Source of the DNA: CAWDVK01 sp963805715
GTDB taxonomy: Bacteria > Actinomycetota > Actinomycetes > Streptosporangiales > Streptosporangiaceae
Reading direction: 5' to 3'
NCBI GenBank assembly: GCA_963805715.1
Contig: CAWDVK010000009.1
Location: forward strand, 1 to 64,000
DNA: 64,000 bases
Shown here: positions 52,082 to 61,689 of the stretch, in pieces
Numbering within the stretch: position 1 is the stretch's first letter
Layout of the letters: the number at the start of each line of letters is the position of its first letter
The notes under the pieces: model-generated
What the model saw: the letters and a program-made list of their open reading frames with translations, nothing else
Databases searched by the model: none
Told to the model about the DNA's origin: nothing
Translations under genes and position numbers: made by a program

Positions 52082-52558
52082 ATGAATAAACGCGTCGTGC
52101 TCGTTGTGGCTGCGCTATTGCTGCTCGCGATAACGTCTGTCAGCTGTGGTCGTGCGGCAGTGCGCCATGAGGCCAATAGCCAGCTGCTGTTCACGCTAAG
52201 AGACCATGGCTCGACGAATACGCCCGCATGGGTACTGGCCGTAAATATCGACGGGAGCGGCGTCCTTACTCATGACCGTCGCGGCAATGTTAACGGCAAT
52301 AAGACGTTTAAGGCTGGCACATTTGACGTTCGTGCCCTAGAAGCCGTGCTTGGCAAGCTTGACGTCCATCATCTTCCCAGGTGCGCTCCGGCAGAAGCCA
52401 TCGCTCCCGTCGAGGTGAACATGGGCTCAGTTTCATTCGGCTCTTCTGCCACCATGGAATACAGAGGAAGGTCGGTAAGTTCTTTCTGCCTTAACAACCA
52501 TCTTGAGGTCATGATCTCTGACCAACTAGCCAAGGTCGTAGCTAAGGCACGTCCGTGA
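52082..52558 (+). CDS. Putative secreted lipoprotein in AT-richer DNA
   Basis: This 158-residue protein starts at ATG 52082 (MNKRVVLVVAALLLLAITS). A signal peptide ends in VSC, a lipobox-like cysteine near residue 22, although the -3 position is Ser. The mature part is unrecognised (FTLRDHGSTNTPAWVLAVNI, FDVRALEAVLGKLDVHHLPR) and has two further Cys, possibly a disulfide. Codons are clearly less GC-biased than in the neighbours, suggesting foreign origin. ATG 52055 is an alternative start. Confidence 0.65.
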   Translation: MNKRVVLVVAALLLLAITSVSCGRAAVRHEANSQLLFTLRDHGSTNTPAWVLAVNIDGSGVLTHDRRGNVNGNKTFKAGTFDVRALEAVLGKLDVHHLPRCAPAEAIAPVEVNMGSVSFGSSATMEYRGRSVSSFCLNNHLEVMISDQLAKVVAKARP

Positions 52559-52579
52559 TCCCGACTACGCTGCCAACTC

Positions 52580-52614
52580 GGAGGGGCACGCCCGGCACAT
52601 GAGCGCGCCCCTCC
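52580..52614. terminator. Hairpin between convergent genes
   Basis: GGAGGGGC (52580-52587) pairs with GCCCCTCC (52607-52614) over a 19-base loop. It lies between the lipoprotein stop and the end of the S53 peptidase gene and could terminate both. There is no T-tract, as is common in high-GC actinobacteria. Confidence 0.6.
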
Positions 52615-52665
52615 GAGGGGCCTCCTGGCTACGTCCGCGCACTGGCCACGGTTCGCAGCGGCGCT

Positions 52666-54996
52666 TTACTTGGCTATTCCGAATTCCCCGATGGCGAAGT
52701 CATCATCGCAGGTTATCGTGATCTTGGCGATATCCGAACCGGGCCCGTTGGAATAGAAGCCGTAGTACTGGGCGCCCGAGTCGCCGTATACCTGGAGCGG
52801 TCCGGAGGTCGTACCGTTCTGTGCCGTTGCCTCCAGGTCGAATGTCTCGAACTCATTAGGCTCAGCGTAGAAATAGAACGCCCTCGTGCCCGCTGGCAAC
52901 GTAAGCACGTCCGTCGTGGTGCCGCCTTCGTTCGCGTTATTCCAATAGACATCTCCGGCGTAACCGTTGCTCCACGTTTGCCACCCGCCGCCGACATCCT
53001 CGCATTCCATGCTTGGAGAGAGCGCAAGAGTTCCGGTCGGCGCGGCGATATCGGTGTAGTAAGTCCCCGGCGTGCAGGGGGCATTGAAGGCTGTGATCTT
53101 GTAAGTGCCGAGCCGGGCCGGCGGTGATCCGTTGCCGGGAGCACCAGTGAACGAGATCGGCGAGTTTGCCTTGTTGAAGTCGGCCAACAGTCCCTTGGCC
53201 TTTGGCGTGCCCAGGCCGGAGCCCATGTCGTAGTGCGTTCTCGCCGGGAACAGCCCGCTGTGGCTGCCGGTGTAGTCGTTGTTGCCGCTGGTGATGTCGT
53301 TGAAGCTGGTTGTTCCGGTGGCGGCCGCCGCGTACAGCACCGGGTTGAGGAGCCCAGCCCGGTAGACCGGCGAATGCGCCGACTCGATGTCGGCGATCAT
53401 CGCCGCCCACAGCGGAGTCGCCGCGCTGGTGCCTCCGATCGCGATCCACTTGCCGTTCCACCTGATGATGTATCCGTGTTTCGGGTCGGCTGAGGCCGCG
53501 ACGTCGGGTACCTCGCGGCAGTAGCCGCTGGATGCCGCGCAAGGCGTGCCGCTGCTGTCCGAGTTGACGACCCCGGGGCCGGACTGCCATGGCGGCATCG
53601 CCCAGACCGTCGAGATTCCGCCGCCCGCGGCACCGGCTTTGGACTTCACGCCGTCGTTCCAGACCTTCTCGGTGGGCGGCGTCTGCACGGCCGTCAGGGA
53701 TGTTCCTCCGACGGCGGTTATGAACGGCTGTGACGCGGGATCGAGAGTGGCGAGGGCCTTGCTCTTGTTGACCCGGTAGCAACCCTCCGAGCCGGTGTCT
53801 CCGGAGGCCGCGAGCACCGACATCCCTTCCGTCGCCGCCTGCTCGAACAGGGTGTTCTCGGTCGGGATCAGGCCCGAGCTGATGCCCTCGGCAACCGATT
53901 CGCACAGGCCGTAGCTGACCGAGACGATTTGGGCGCTGTCATCGTTGAAGATCTTCGCGTATTCATCGACCGCGGACAGCGCGTAGTTCGACTCCGGCGC
54001 GTCGTACACGGTGACCTTCGCCTTCGGGGCAAGCGCGATGGCGGTCTCGATGTCGAGCGCTGCCTCGCCCTCGCCCACGCCGGAACCGTCTCCGCCGTCA
54101 ACCTTGACGGAACTGATCTGAACGCTGGTGTTGTAGCACTTCTGGAAGCTGGCGATGTCGGAACCGGACCACCGGTCCAGCTCGAACAGCGCGATCCGCG
54201 TTCCCGCGCCCCGGTGACCTTGGCTGAACAGGGCGTTGATGCCATACGCGGATGCGAGCTTCGGATAGGTCCAGCCGTGCGTGCTACTGGCCTCCTTAGA
54301 CGCTGCCTTGCACGCGGACGGGCCGGCGAGCGTCGCGCTCTGCGCGGCGGCCCGGTTGCGGGCATCAAGGGGCCCGGGGGTGACGGTCACCAGATCGTTG
54401 AGCCCGATGACCGCGGTCGTCACGTTCGCGAGCGCGCTAGGCAGGTGCGGGGCAGTCGTATTCGCGAAGGCAACGCGGCCGGAACCGAGCCGGTAGTCGG
54501 CGAAACTCACGCCGAGGCTCTTAGCCGCCTGCCGGAACGTCGAGGACACCGGGACGATGAGACCGTCCTTCGCGGCCGGACCCGGATTCAGCCCGAGATG
54601 TCGCAGCGTGCTGTCCGCGGCCCGAATCGTGGCTGGTGTCTGCCCGAACCGCGCGGCGAACTGCGATATAGTCAGAAACTGGCCGTCCTCGGGGGAGCCT
54701 GGCGTGGACACTGCGAGCGCCAGCGCGCGCAGGCCCGCCGGGTCGCGAGGGTTAAGCACAATGTCCAGATGAATTGCCCTCGAGCCTGGCGCCGGACCAA
54801 GCGCTACCGCGCCTCTCGGAATGGCCGGCGCGGACCCCACGGGATGTGTTACCGCGAAACGTGATCCCGCGGCCGCGGCTGGCGACACTCCGGATATGAA
54901 GATACCTAAGACCACCCCAAGCGCAGCAATAAGGCCGGCCAATCTGCGTCGATGTGACTGTGGACATGCTCGCGCAAGCCCGAACAAAGCGTTCAA
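52666..54996 (-). CDS. Secreted S53-family (sedolisin/kumamolisin) serine-carboxyl peptidase
   Basis: This 776-residue protein starts with TTG 54996, preceded by GAAGGGG. The signal peptide (about 1-42) ends in SPAAAAG. A pro-kumamolisin activation domain (about 60-200) includes DGQFLTISQFAARFGQTP. The peptidase domain has the catalytic Glu/Asp pair in GEGEAALDIETAI (about 306-316), SVSYGLCE near the oxyanion Asp position, and the nucleophile in IGGTSAATPLWAA (about 521). The C-terminal 150 residues are an added beta domain (ALSPSMECEDVGGGWQTW). It should digest proteins outside the cell under acidic conditions. Confidence 0.92.
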   Translation of the reverse strand: MNALFGLARACPQSHRRRLAGLIAALGVVLGIFISGVSPAAAAGSRFAVTHPVGSAPAIPRGAVALGPAPGSRAIHLDIVLNPRDPAGLRALALAVSTPGSPEDGQFLTISQFAARFGQTPATIRAADSTLRHLGLNPGPAAKDGLIVPVSSTFRQAAKSLGVSFADYRLGSGRVAFANTTAPHLPSALANVTTAVIGLNDLVTVTPGPLDARNRAAAQSATLAGPSACKAASKEASSTHGWTYPKLASAYGINALFSQGHRGAGTRIALFELDRWSGSDIASFQKCYNTSVQISSVKVDGGDGSGVGEGEAALDIETAIALAPKAKVTVYDAPESNYALSAVDEYAKIFNDDSAQIVSVSYGLCESVAEGISSGLIPTENTLFEQAATEGMSVLAASGDTGSEGCYRVNKSKALATLDPASQPFITAVGGTSLTAVQTPPTEKVWNDGVKSKAGAAGGGISTVWAMPPWQSGPGVVNSDSSGTPCAASSGYCREVPDVAASADPKHGYIIRWNGKWIAIGGTSAATPLWAAMIADIESAHSPVYRAGLLNPVLYAAAATGTTSFNDITSGNNDYTGSHSGLFPARTHYDMGSGLGTPKAKGLLADFNKANSPISFTGAPGNGSPPARLGTYKITAFNAPCTPGTYYTDIAAPTGTLALSPSMECEDVGGGWQTWSNGYAGDVYWNNANEGGTTTDVLTLPAGTRAFYFYAEPNEFETFDLEATAQNGTTSGPLQVYGDSGAQYYGFYSNGPGSDIAKITITCDDDFAIGEFGIAK

Positions 54997-55552
54997 CTGT
55001 TAACCCCTTCGCTAGATCGCGGATGCGCCCTTCAAGCGCGTTAGTCATTCAGCGAATGCCGGCAACATGACATAGACATACTGCTCATAAGAGCACACAT
55101 CACGCAGATTCCCCAGGCCGCTACAGATGGCGCAGATCATCGAGATCGAGCGGATCAGTGCTGATGAGTAGCATGTCTCGCCTTAGGTAGACGTGTACCT
55201 CGTTCAGCGGGTTGACAAGTCGGCCTAGTCGAAGCGGCCCGATTGTTTGCCACTCGCGATCGGTGAGTCAGGATTGGTTGGCCGGCCCCGTGCCGGAGCG
55301 ACGCACCAATCTTCAGGGTCCCGGCGCTCGCCCGGCCGACAGGCGCCGTTGCGCCGTTGCGCCGGCGACACGAAATCTGGTCGATCGTGTGGTCAGCTAA
55401 GCGTGCTGATCGCCGATGACCAGGACCTTGCCCGCGAGGTCCAGCCAACTTCCGGCCACAGAATGCGCTGGCTGCGCCAACGCCCGCATGACGCCTGACA
55501 TCGGCTTAGATAGGGCGGACGCTGGGAGAGTCCCAGCCAGGGGCGGAGCGCA
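54997..55552. other. Intergenic region with a response-regulator fragment
   Basis: Most of this stretch shows no gene. At about 55397-55440 the plus strand reads LSVLIADDQDLAREVQP, the first strand and acidic pocket of a NarL/DevR-type receiver domain, but the match ends at once. It may be a small relic of a response regulator. Confidence 0.4.
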
Positions 55553-56881
55553 TTGAACTTGTGCCGCAAGATCCTGATCATGCTCACCGCTGCCGCGCTA
55601 ACTGCCGGCGCTACTGCCTGCGGCGCGGTGTCGCAGCAGACCGCACGGGCTGCGTCGTCGAGCCCGTCACCATCATCGGCGTCGTCCGCTCCGGCGGCCG
55701 CGCCTGGCACCTTGCATCACCCGGCGCGCCCTGCCGGGTCCTTCCGGGTGCTGACCGAGCCCGGGTCCGGGATCGGGCCGGTCTACCGGCTCATCACCGG
55801 AGCGCGTTCCTCGGTCGAGCTGAGCATGTACGAACTGGCCGACCCAGCCGCGGAGGCGGACCTGGCCGGCGACGCCGCCCGCGGGGTCGATGTGCGGGTG
55901 ATCCTCGACCAGGACCTGGAGAAGTCCCGCAACGCGGCCGCCTATGACTACCTGGCCGCCCGCGGCGTGCATGTGCGGTGGGGGCCGGCCGGCACGATCT
56001 ACCACCAGAAGACCCTCACCGTCGACAACGTCACCTCGGTCATCATGACCCTCAACCTGGTGGCTGAGGACTACCCCGGCACCCGCGACTTCGCCGTGAT
56101 CGACACCAGCCGCGCCGACGTGGCCGCCATCGTCGCCACCTTCAGCGCCGACTTCGCCGGCCGCGCCGTCACCCCGCCGGACGGCGCCGGCCTGGTGTGG
56201 TCACCGGCCAATGCCCGGGCATCGGTCCTGTCGGTCATCAACGGGGCCACCCGCAGCCTCGCGGTGGAGAACGAGGAGATGGACGACCCCGCCGTCACCG
56301 CCGCCCTGGCCGCCGCCGCGCGCCGCGGCGCGCATGTCACCGTCACCATGACCGCCGACAGTGAATGGGACCCGGCGTTCGCGGAACTGGCCCGCGCCGG
56401 CGTGCATATCCGGCTCTACCCCGACGAGCCCAGCGCCCCGTACATTCACGCCAAGGCAATCGTCGCCGACGCCGGCCTGAGCGGCCAGCGGGCCCTCGTC
56501 GGCTCGCAGAACTTCTCCGTCGCCAGCCTCGACTACAACCGGGAACTCGGCCTCATCACCCGCAGCCCCGCCATCATCGCAGCCCTCAGCAGGACCCTGG
56601 CCGGCGACTACGCCGACGGCACGCCCTACTCCCCGCCGTCCACGGGCTCAGGCGCATGGTGCACCGCCACCGCCAGCGTCTACAACGCCGCCTATGACGA
56701 GAACAACGTCTACGTCCACTCCAACCAGCCGAACCAGAACGCCACCGCCAGCGCCGATGGCTACTCGCACAGCTATGAGACCAACAGCTCCGGGTACGCG
56801 CTGATCTATCTCAACGGACCCGCGCCCGGCGCGCACATCACCGTCACCGTAGACGGCGCGACCTGCACCACACGCGACTGA
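55553..56881 (+). CDS. Phospholipase D-like lipoprotein
   Basis: This 442-residue protein starts with TTG 55553 after GGGGCGGAG. The signal peptide ends near ATACG, a probable lipobox with Cys near 23, followed by a Ser/Pro/Ala linker. Two HKD motifs are intact: HQKTLTVD (about 151) and HAKAIVAD (about 298), with SQNFSVASLDYNRELG after the second. The C-terminal 80 residues are an extra beta-like domain (NSSGYALIYLNGPAPGAHIT). The two motifs should build one active site for phosphodiester cleavage or transphosphatidylation on the cell surface. A copy of the last 36 codons occurs at 59294. Confidence 0.9.
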   Translation: MNLCRKILIMLTAAALTAGATACGAVSQQTARAASSSPSPSSASSAPAAAPGTLHHPARPAGSFRVLTEPGSGIGPVYRLITGARSSVELSMYELADPAAEADLAGDAARGVDVRVILDQDLEKSRNAAAYDYLAARGVHVRWGPAGTIYHQKTLTVDNVTSVIMTLNLVAEDYPGTRDFAVIDTSRADVAAIVATFSADFAGRAVTPPDGAGLVWSPANARASVLSVINGATRSLAVENEEMDDPAVTAALAAAARRGAHVTVTMTADSEWDPAFAELARAGVHIRLYPDEPSAPYIHAKAIVADAGLSGQRALVGSQNFSVASLDYNRELGLITRSPAIIAALSRTLAGDYADGTPYSPPSTGSGAWCTATASVYNAAYDENNVYVHSNQPNQNATASADGYSHSYETNSSGYALIYLNGPAPGAHITVTVDGATCTTRD

Positions 56882-57337
56882 CAAACGCAGGTGGCCACCC
56901 GCTCACCTGAGCACAGCGCGACGGCCCTCGGCGCGGGCAGGGCGGCTCACCCAGCGCCCTTTCAGCAAGAGTCACAGCCTGGCGGCCATGTCCAGGCCCG
57001 TCAAGCCTGGCGTCACGACCGCTCTCTTTCCGCCGCTGCCGACTTGCGGCCGGCGAGCTGGCCGCCCTTCGTCACGCGCCTGCGTTCGGACGCCCCGCGC
57101 CGCGGACCATGTCGGCATTCATCCGGGCTCTGTGAGAGGAACCCGAAGATGATCACGCGGTGGCCGTCTTCATGTCACGACGACATGCCGGACAAGATGG
57201 GTAATCCCGGTCAGGCCGGACAGCCGGAGGTGAAACGGCAAGCTAAAGGTCCCTGTCTTTACCTGTCTTCGGTCCCTTACCGCCAGCTACAGCGCGGGTG
57301 TCTGCTGGGAAGTGCTTATGAGAAGAGATGACCTGAG
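56882..57337. other. Intergenic region
   Basis: An open frame covers most of this stretch, but its composition is poor for coding and it has no domain. I see nothing reliable here. It should contain the promoter of the PHA synthase gene. Confidence 0.4.
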
Positions 57338-59053
57338 ATGGACACCACCGACGCTATCGACACTGCCAATGCCATCGACGCAGCCGGCGAGCTGGATGCA
57401 GCCGGCGCCCTGGATCTGTTCCCCGAGGCGGCCGTAGGCACGCTGCACGGGTTCCGGCCGGATTCCAGCTCCGTGCGCTACGCGGTCCGGCTGGCCCGCC
57501 GTCCCGGGGCCGTGACCCGGCGGGCCGGGGTGCTGGCCGCAGAACTCGGGAAGGTCGCGGCCGGCACTTCGACGATCGCTCCGGCGCGCCGCGACCGCCG
57601 GTTCTCAGATCCCGCGTGGACCGGGAACCCGCTGCTCAAGCGCGTCGTTCAGGCTTACCTGACCACCGGGCAGACCGCCGGGGAACTGCTCGCTGACGCC
57701 GGGCTGGACTGGCGGGACAACGAGCGGGTGAAGTTCCTGCTGACCAATCTCATCGCCGCGGCCGCGCCGAGCAACTACCCGCTGATCAGCCCGGTCGCCT
57801 GGAAGGCGCTCATCGACACCGGCGGCCTGAGCGCAGTCCGGGGTGTCCGTGCCCTGGTCTCCGATATGTCTTCTGCCCCGCACATCCCGACGATGGTCGA
57901 GCCCGACGCGTTCACGATCGGCAAGGATCTGGCGGTGACGCCGGGAGCCGTGGTGGCCCGCACCGAGGTGTACGAGCTCATCCAGTACGAGTCGGCCACG
58001 CCCGAGGTGCACCGCTTCCCGCTGCTCATGGTCCCGCCGATGATCAACAAGTACTACATCACGGACCTCACGCCCGGCCGCAGCATGATCGAGTTCTTTG
58101 CCGCGCAGGGCTACCAGGTGTTCGCGCTGTCCTGGCGCAATCCCGGCAGACGGGCCCGTCACTGGGATCTGGACACCTACGGCGGTGCCGTCGTGGACGC
58201 GCTGGCGGCGATACGCACCATCACCAGGGCGCCGAAGGCCAGCATCTGCGGGCTCTGCGCCGGCGGCATCACCTCATCGATGGTCTGCGCCCATCTGAGC
58301 GCGACGGGGCAGCTCGACCAGATCGCCACCCTGTGCCTGGGCGTGACGGCCCTGGACCAGTCACAGGCGGGCACGGCAGTCGCGCTGATGGACCCGGCCA
58401 CTGCCAAGGCCTCGATCCTGGCCTCCCGCACCCGCGGCTACATGGATGGGAAATCGCTCGCCGAGGTGTTCGCCTGGCTCAGGCCCGATGACCTGGTCTG
58501 GAATTACTGGGTCAACAACTACCTGCAGGGCAAGAAGCCCCCGCCATTCGACATCTTGTACTGGAACGCCGACACCACCAGGATGCCCGCCGGGCTGCAC
58601 CGCAACTTCATCGAAATTGCCCTGGCCAACGCGCTGACCAGGCCGGGCGCGGCCACCATGCTCGGCTCTCCCGTCGATCTCTCCAAGATCAACGTCGACA
58701 GCTACGTCGTGGGAGGCATCGACGACCATATAGTCCCCTGGCCCAACGCCTACAGCGCCACCCAGCTGCTCGGCGGCGCCGTCCGGTTCGTGCTGTCCAC
58801 CAGCGGGCACGTCGCTGCCATGGTCAACCCGCCGTCGAACCCGAAGGCGACCTACCGGCTCGCGCCGCACAATCCGCCGGATCCACCCGAGTGGCTGGCG
58901 GAAGCCGAGACCGTGCAGGGCAGCTGGTGGACTGACTACACGTCCTGGCTGGCGGACCGGAGCGGCGGGCTAAAGCAGCGCCCGAAGGTGCTGGGCAGCG
59001 GAGAATTCCCGCCGCTGGATGCCGCTCCCGGTACCTACGTGTTCGAACGGTGA
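57338..59053 (+). CDS. phaC: Polyhydroxyalkanoate synthase (PhaC-like)
   Basis: This 571-residue protein has the PhaC N-terminal domain (DPAWTGNPLLKRVVQAYLTT) and an alpha/beta-hydrolase domain. The lipase-box variant CGLCAGG has the catalytic Cys near 307. The Asp lies in VVGGIDDHIVPW and the His in STSGHVAAMVNPP. This is the Cys-Asp-His triad of polyester synthases and the length is that of class I. No phaA, phaB or phasin gene is nearby, so precursors must come from elsewhere. Residues 1-30 are an unusual Asp/Ala-rich repeat (DAIDTANAIDAAGELDAAGA). Confidence 0.92.
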   Translation: MDTTDAIDTANAIDAAGELDAAGALDLFPEAAVGTLHGFRPDSSSVRYAVRLARRPGAVTRRAGVLAAELGKVAAGTSTIAPARRDRRFSDPAWTGNPLLKRVVQAYLTTGQTAGELLADAGLDWRDNERVKFLLTNLIAAAAPSNYPLISPVAWKALIDTGGLSAVRGVRALVSDMSSAPHIPTMVEPDAFTIGKDLAVTPGAVVARTEVYELIQYESATPEVHRFPLLMVPPMINKYYITDLTPGRSMIEFFAAQGYQVFALSWRNPGRRARHWDLDTYGGAVVDALAAIRTITRAPKASICGLCAGGITSSMVCAHLSATGQLDQIATLCLGVTALDQSQAGTAVALMDPATAKASILASRTRGYMDGKSLAEVFAWLRPDDLVWNYWVNNYLQGKKPPPFDILYWNADTTRMPAGLHRNFIEIALANALTRPGAATMLGSPVDLSKINVDSYVVGGIDDHIVPWPNAYSATQLLGGAVRFVLSTSGHVAAMVNPPSNPKATYRLAPHNPPDPPEWLAEAETVQGSWWTDYTSWLADRSGGLKQRPKVLGSGEFPPLDAAPGTYVFER

Positions 59054-59070
59054 GTTATGCGGGCAGGCAC

Positions 59071-59098
59071 CTGCGCGGCCCGGTGCCGGGCCGCGCAG
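59071..59098 (+). terminator. Strong hairpin terminator after phaC
   Basis: CTGCGCGGCCCG pairs perfectly with CGGGCCGCGCAG over a four-base loop (GTGC). It starts 17 bases after the phaC stop. The stem of 12 GC-rich pairs without a T-tract is typical of actinobacterial terminators. Confidence 0.85.
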
Positions 59099-59293
59099 CA
59101 TGGGCGTGAGCCTGGAACAGCTGCGGTCGTTATGGATGCGCTGATCCGTCCCTGGGCGTGATCCGTTCCGACGTTCCGGGGTCGGCGGTTTCGCCGTCCC
59201 GCCGGGCCGTACCGCTTGACGGTCAAGAAGCCTGATGGCTGGTTCGGACAGTGACCGGCGCGCGGGTGACCGACACTCGGTGACTCATGGAGG

Positions 59294-59401
59294 TACGAAA
59301 CGAACAGCTCGGGCTATGCCGAGATCTACCTGAACAGTCCCCCGCCCGGCGCGGAGATCACCGTGAGGTTGGGCGGCGCGACCTGCACCACGGGTGACTG
59401 A
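59294..59401 (+). pseudogene. Fragment of the C-terminal domain of the PLD-like protein
   Basis: The frame reads YETNSSGYAEIYLNSPPPGA and EITVRLGGATCTTGD followed by a stop. It matches the last 36 residues of the protein at 55553 (YETNSSGYALIYLNGPAPGA onward) at about 75-80 percent. Nothing of the HKD domains is near. It is a 3' duplication relic separated from its source by phaC. Confidence 0.88.
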
Positions 59402-59645
59402 CCTGCTTCCGCCCTTGTCATCGCTGCCACCGGCCATGCTCCCTCCGCTTGCCGACTGGCTCCAGAGCAGACATGCCTGCGCTCTGGCGAGGCAGCTACG
59501 GCCGTGCGGGACCGTCGGCGACACAGAAGACCAGTAACGGCTTATCGCCGTAACGGTGCCGGCGGCGAGGTGCTGTTGCGGGCGGCCACCTCGGCGGCGG
59601 TGCGGACGAAGGCGGCCAAGGCGGCCGAGCGGCTGCGCTCCGCGG

Positions 59646-59867
59646 TCATTGGTGGTGGCTGCGGACTTTTTTGACCTCATCCGAACTCAGCCGGGCAACG
59701 ACCGCGGCCCGGGTGACAGGGTCCAGGGCGTCAAGCTGGTCCTGGATGTTCTGCACGGCAAGCTCGGCCGTCTGGTGCTTGCCGCGCAGCTGGGCGGCCG
59801 CGACAGCCAAGACCGCGGCTGCCGCCGTCAGCAGAGCCGCCCGGATGATTCGCGTCGATGAGCTCAT
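59646..59867 (-). CDS. Small membrane-anchored protein
   Basis: These 73 residues start at ATG 59867 after GGAGAGGACG. An N-terminal hydrophobic helix (IIRAALLTAAAAVLAVAAAQ) is followed by a charged helix (ELAVQNIQDQLDALDPVTRA and AVVARLSSDEVKKVR). It could be a membrane-anchored coiled coil. No family recognised. It is downstream of the small gene at 59951, probably in the same transcript. Confidence 0.5.
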   Translation of the reverse strand: MSSSTRIIRAALLTAAAAVLAVAAAQLRGKHQTAELAVQNIQDQLDALDPVTRAAVVARLSSDEVKKVRSHHQ

Positions 59868-59950
59868 GCACCTACGTCCTCTCCAGATGTCACGGATGCC
59901 CCTCAGGGCTGTCCCGCCCAGTCCTGGGACGGCTGGTGGGCTGTTGCTGC

Positions 59951-60094
59951 TTACGTCCTGGCCGGGTTCTTGGCAGCGGCCCGCGATTGGCGGCGCGCCG
60001 TCATCCGCTGCTGCATGATCCGGGCGGCGGCAGGTATCAGTACCAGCAGGGCGCCCAGCACCGCTGCCAGGAGTAATGCCACTCCTAGCAGCAT
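59951..60094 (-). CDS. Very small single-pass membrane protein
   Basis: These 47 residues start at ATG 60094. One helix (LLGVALLLAAVLGALLVLIP) is followed by a basic tail (RQSRAAAKNPART). A GGATAGG element lies just before; an in-frame GTG at 60106 is possible. The function is unknown. It is followed after 83 bases by the gene at 59646. Confidence 0.5.
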   Translation of the reverse strand: MLLGVALLLAAVLGALLVLIPAAARIMQQRMTARRQSRAAAKNPART

Positions 60095-60466
60095 GTGCCT
60101 ATCCACACCGAACTCTTTCTCGCACAGCCTTGACCTGAACCCGTGGTCCTGGCGGGACGGCCCGGCACTGCGGCTCACATCCGGCCACTCCAGACAGCCC
60201 TGACATGATCCCATGATCGAGCCACAATCCCAGCGCCGCAAGGCCGGGCGATCGCCGACGGCCGCGGATGAGGCCGGGGCATTGACTGATCACCTGCAGC
60301 AGAAGCCCGCTGAACGTGCCAGTGCCATCTGCGGCCTTCACCCCGGCAGGAGGCAGACACCGCAACTGCCGGCCCGACGTGGTCGGTGTCTGTCTGCTCC
60401 TCATCGGGGTCGGCTAGCTCTGACCGGTGATCGAGCCGCGATGAGGCTCGGGGCTAGGCTGGGGGG
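60095..60466. other. Intergenic region between divergent small genes
   Basis: No gene is supported. It separates the minus-strand small membrane proteins from the plus-strand membrane protein at 60467. Confidence 0.4.
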
Positions 60467-61021
60467 ATGAGCGGGGAGGGGCCTATCGGGCAGCCGGCTT
60501 CTTCCCGGGTCCCGGGCCTTGCGCCGGGGGTGCGGCGGCGGGCCCGGCGTCTGGCGTGGGCCTGCCTGCTTGTTGCCGTGTGGCTTGCTGTGTGGACCCT
60601 GTTTCTGGCGCTGAGCCTTCCCGGGGAAAATCTTGAGCATCATTTCCGTCTCACCTGGGTCGGTTTTGACCTGATCCTGGTGCTGGCCGTTTACCTGACC
60701 GCCCATATGGCGTTTCGGCTGGATGCCAGGGTGCAGGCCCCGGCAACGGTGGTGGCCACCTTGCTGGTTGTCGATGCGTGGTTCGACGTCACCACCTCGG
60801 CGAGCGCGAAGGCGGCCGCCGAGGCGCTGATCCTGGCGCTGGTTGTCGAGCTGCCGGCCGCGGCGTTCTCCCTTTACGTGGCGCACAGGGTGGGCCGGCG
60901 CGTCCGCGAGCTGGCCGGTGCCGAACACGCGGCAGGTCGTCATCCGCCAGTCGCTGACCGGGCGCGCCCTGCGCCCGGTTCGGAGCCCCCTTCCCCGGCA
61001 GGACCGCTGCCAGGCGAGTGA
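60467..61021 (+). CDS. Conserved four-helix membrane protein
   Basis: These 184 residues start at ATG 60467 with a GGGGGG stretch just upstream. Four hydrophobic segments are seen (LAWACLLVAVWLAVWTLFLA, WVGFDLILVLAVYLTAHMAF, VVATLLVVDAWFDV, ALILALVVELPAAAFSLYVA). The D-A-W-F-D-V-x-T motif in helix 3 is the most conserved-looking element, and I recall similar proteins in actinobacteria without a known role. The tail is proline-rich. Confidence 0.65.
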   Translation: MSGEGPIGQPASSRVPGLAPGVRRRARRLAWACLLVAVWLAVWTLFLALSLPGENLEHHFRLTWVGFDLILVLAVYLTAHMAFRLDARVQAPATVVATLLVVDAWFDVTTSASAKAAAEALILALVVELPAAAFSLYVAHRVGRRVRELAGAEHAAGRHPPVADRARPAPGSEPPSPAGPLPGE

Positions 61022-61217
61022 GCCGGCGGCGCCGCGGGCTGCGGTTCCCTGAGCGCCGGTCGGCGGCTGCTGATTCAGGACCGGGCAGCGCCGGCGCCTG
61101 ATCCGCGGATGCGGCTGAAACCGGCCCGGGCACGGGTTCCTGGTCACTGGCCGGGCTGTTTGATTTGTCCCGCAGCGGCCGGCGGGCCGTGCTGAGATTT
61201 CCGGAAGGGAGTCGGGG

Positions 61218-61672
61218 ATGGCGGCGGACCAGCCTGGGTCAGACGACGAGCTGGGGCCGGTCGCTTTCCTCGCGATCGAGTTTCCGGGCGGGCGGCTCAC
61301 CGCTGCGGGCTTTGAGGACCTGCTCTCCCTGGCCGACCGGGGCGTCGTCGAAATCCTGGACATGGAGTTCATCGCCAGGGACGCCGGCGGCAAGACCAGG
61401 AAGGTTGACGTTCTGGGAGTTCGCCGTTCCCGACGGTGTCGACCTGGCTGCCTGGGCCGGGGCGTCGTCGGGCTTGCTCGATGACTCAGAACGTCGGCGA
61501 GATCTCCGCGGCGATGCAGCCGGGCAGTGTCGCCGTCGTCGTGATCTACGAGAACCGGTGGGTTCTCGGCCTGGTGGACGCCTGGCGGCGCGACGGCGCG
61601 CGGCTGATCGCCGATGGCGGGATATCAGCCAGCGACATTGTCGCTGCCCTGGATGCGACCGAGCCTTCCTGA
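61218..61672 (+). pseudogene. DUF6325-family protein with two single-base insertions
   Basis: ATG 61218 begins DELGPVAFLAIEFPGGRLTA and continues to KTRKVDV. One extra base near 61414 shifts into the frame WEFAVPDGVDLAAWAGASSG. A second extra base near 61493 returns to NVGEISAAMQPGSVAVVVIY and on to DIVAALDATEPS. With the two bases removed, a complete DUF6325 protein of about 150 residues appears. The family is thought to be related to DUF1269. It is followed by a SHOCT gene, a common pairing. Confidence 0.85.
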
Positions 61673-61689
61673 CAGACGAGGAGATCACG

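Noticed and set aside
57338..59053. PHA biosynthesis cluster
   Set aside because: Only phaC is present; no phaA, phaB, phaR or phasin in the flanks, so no cluster is claimed.
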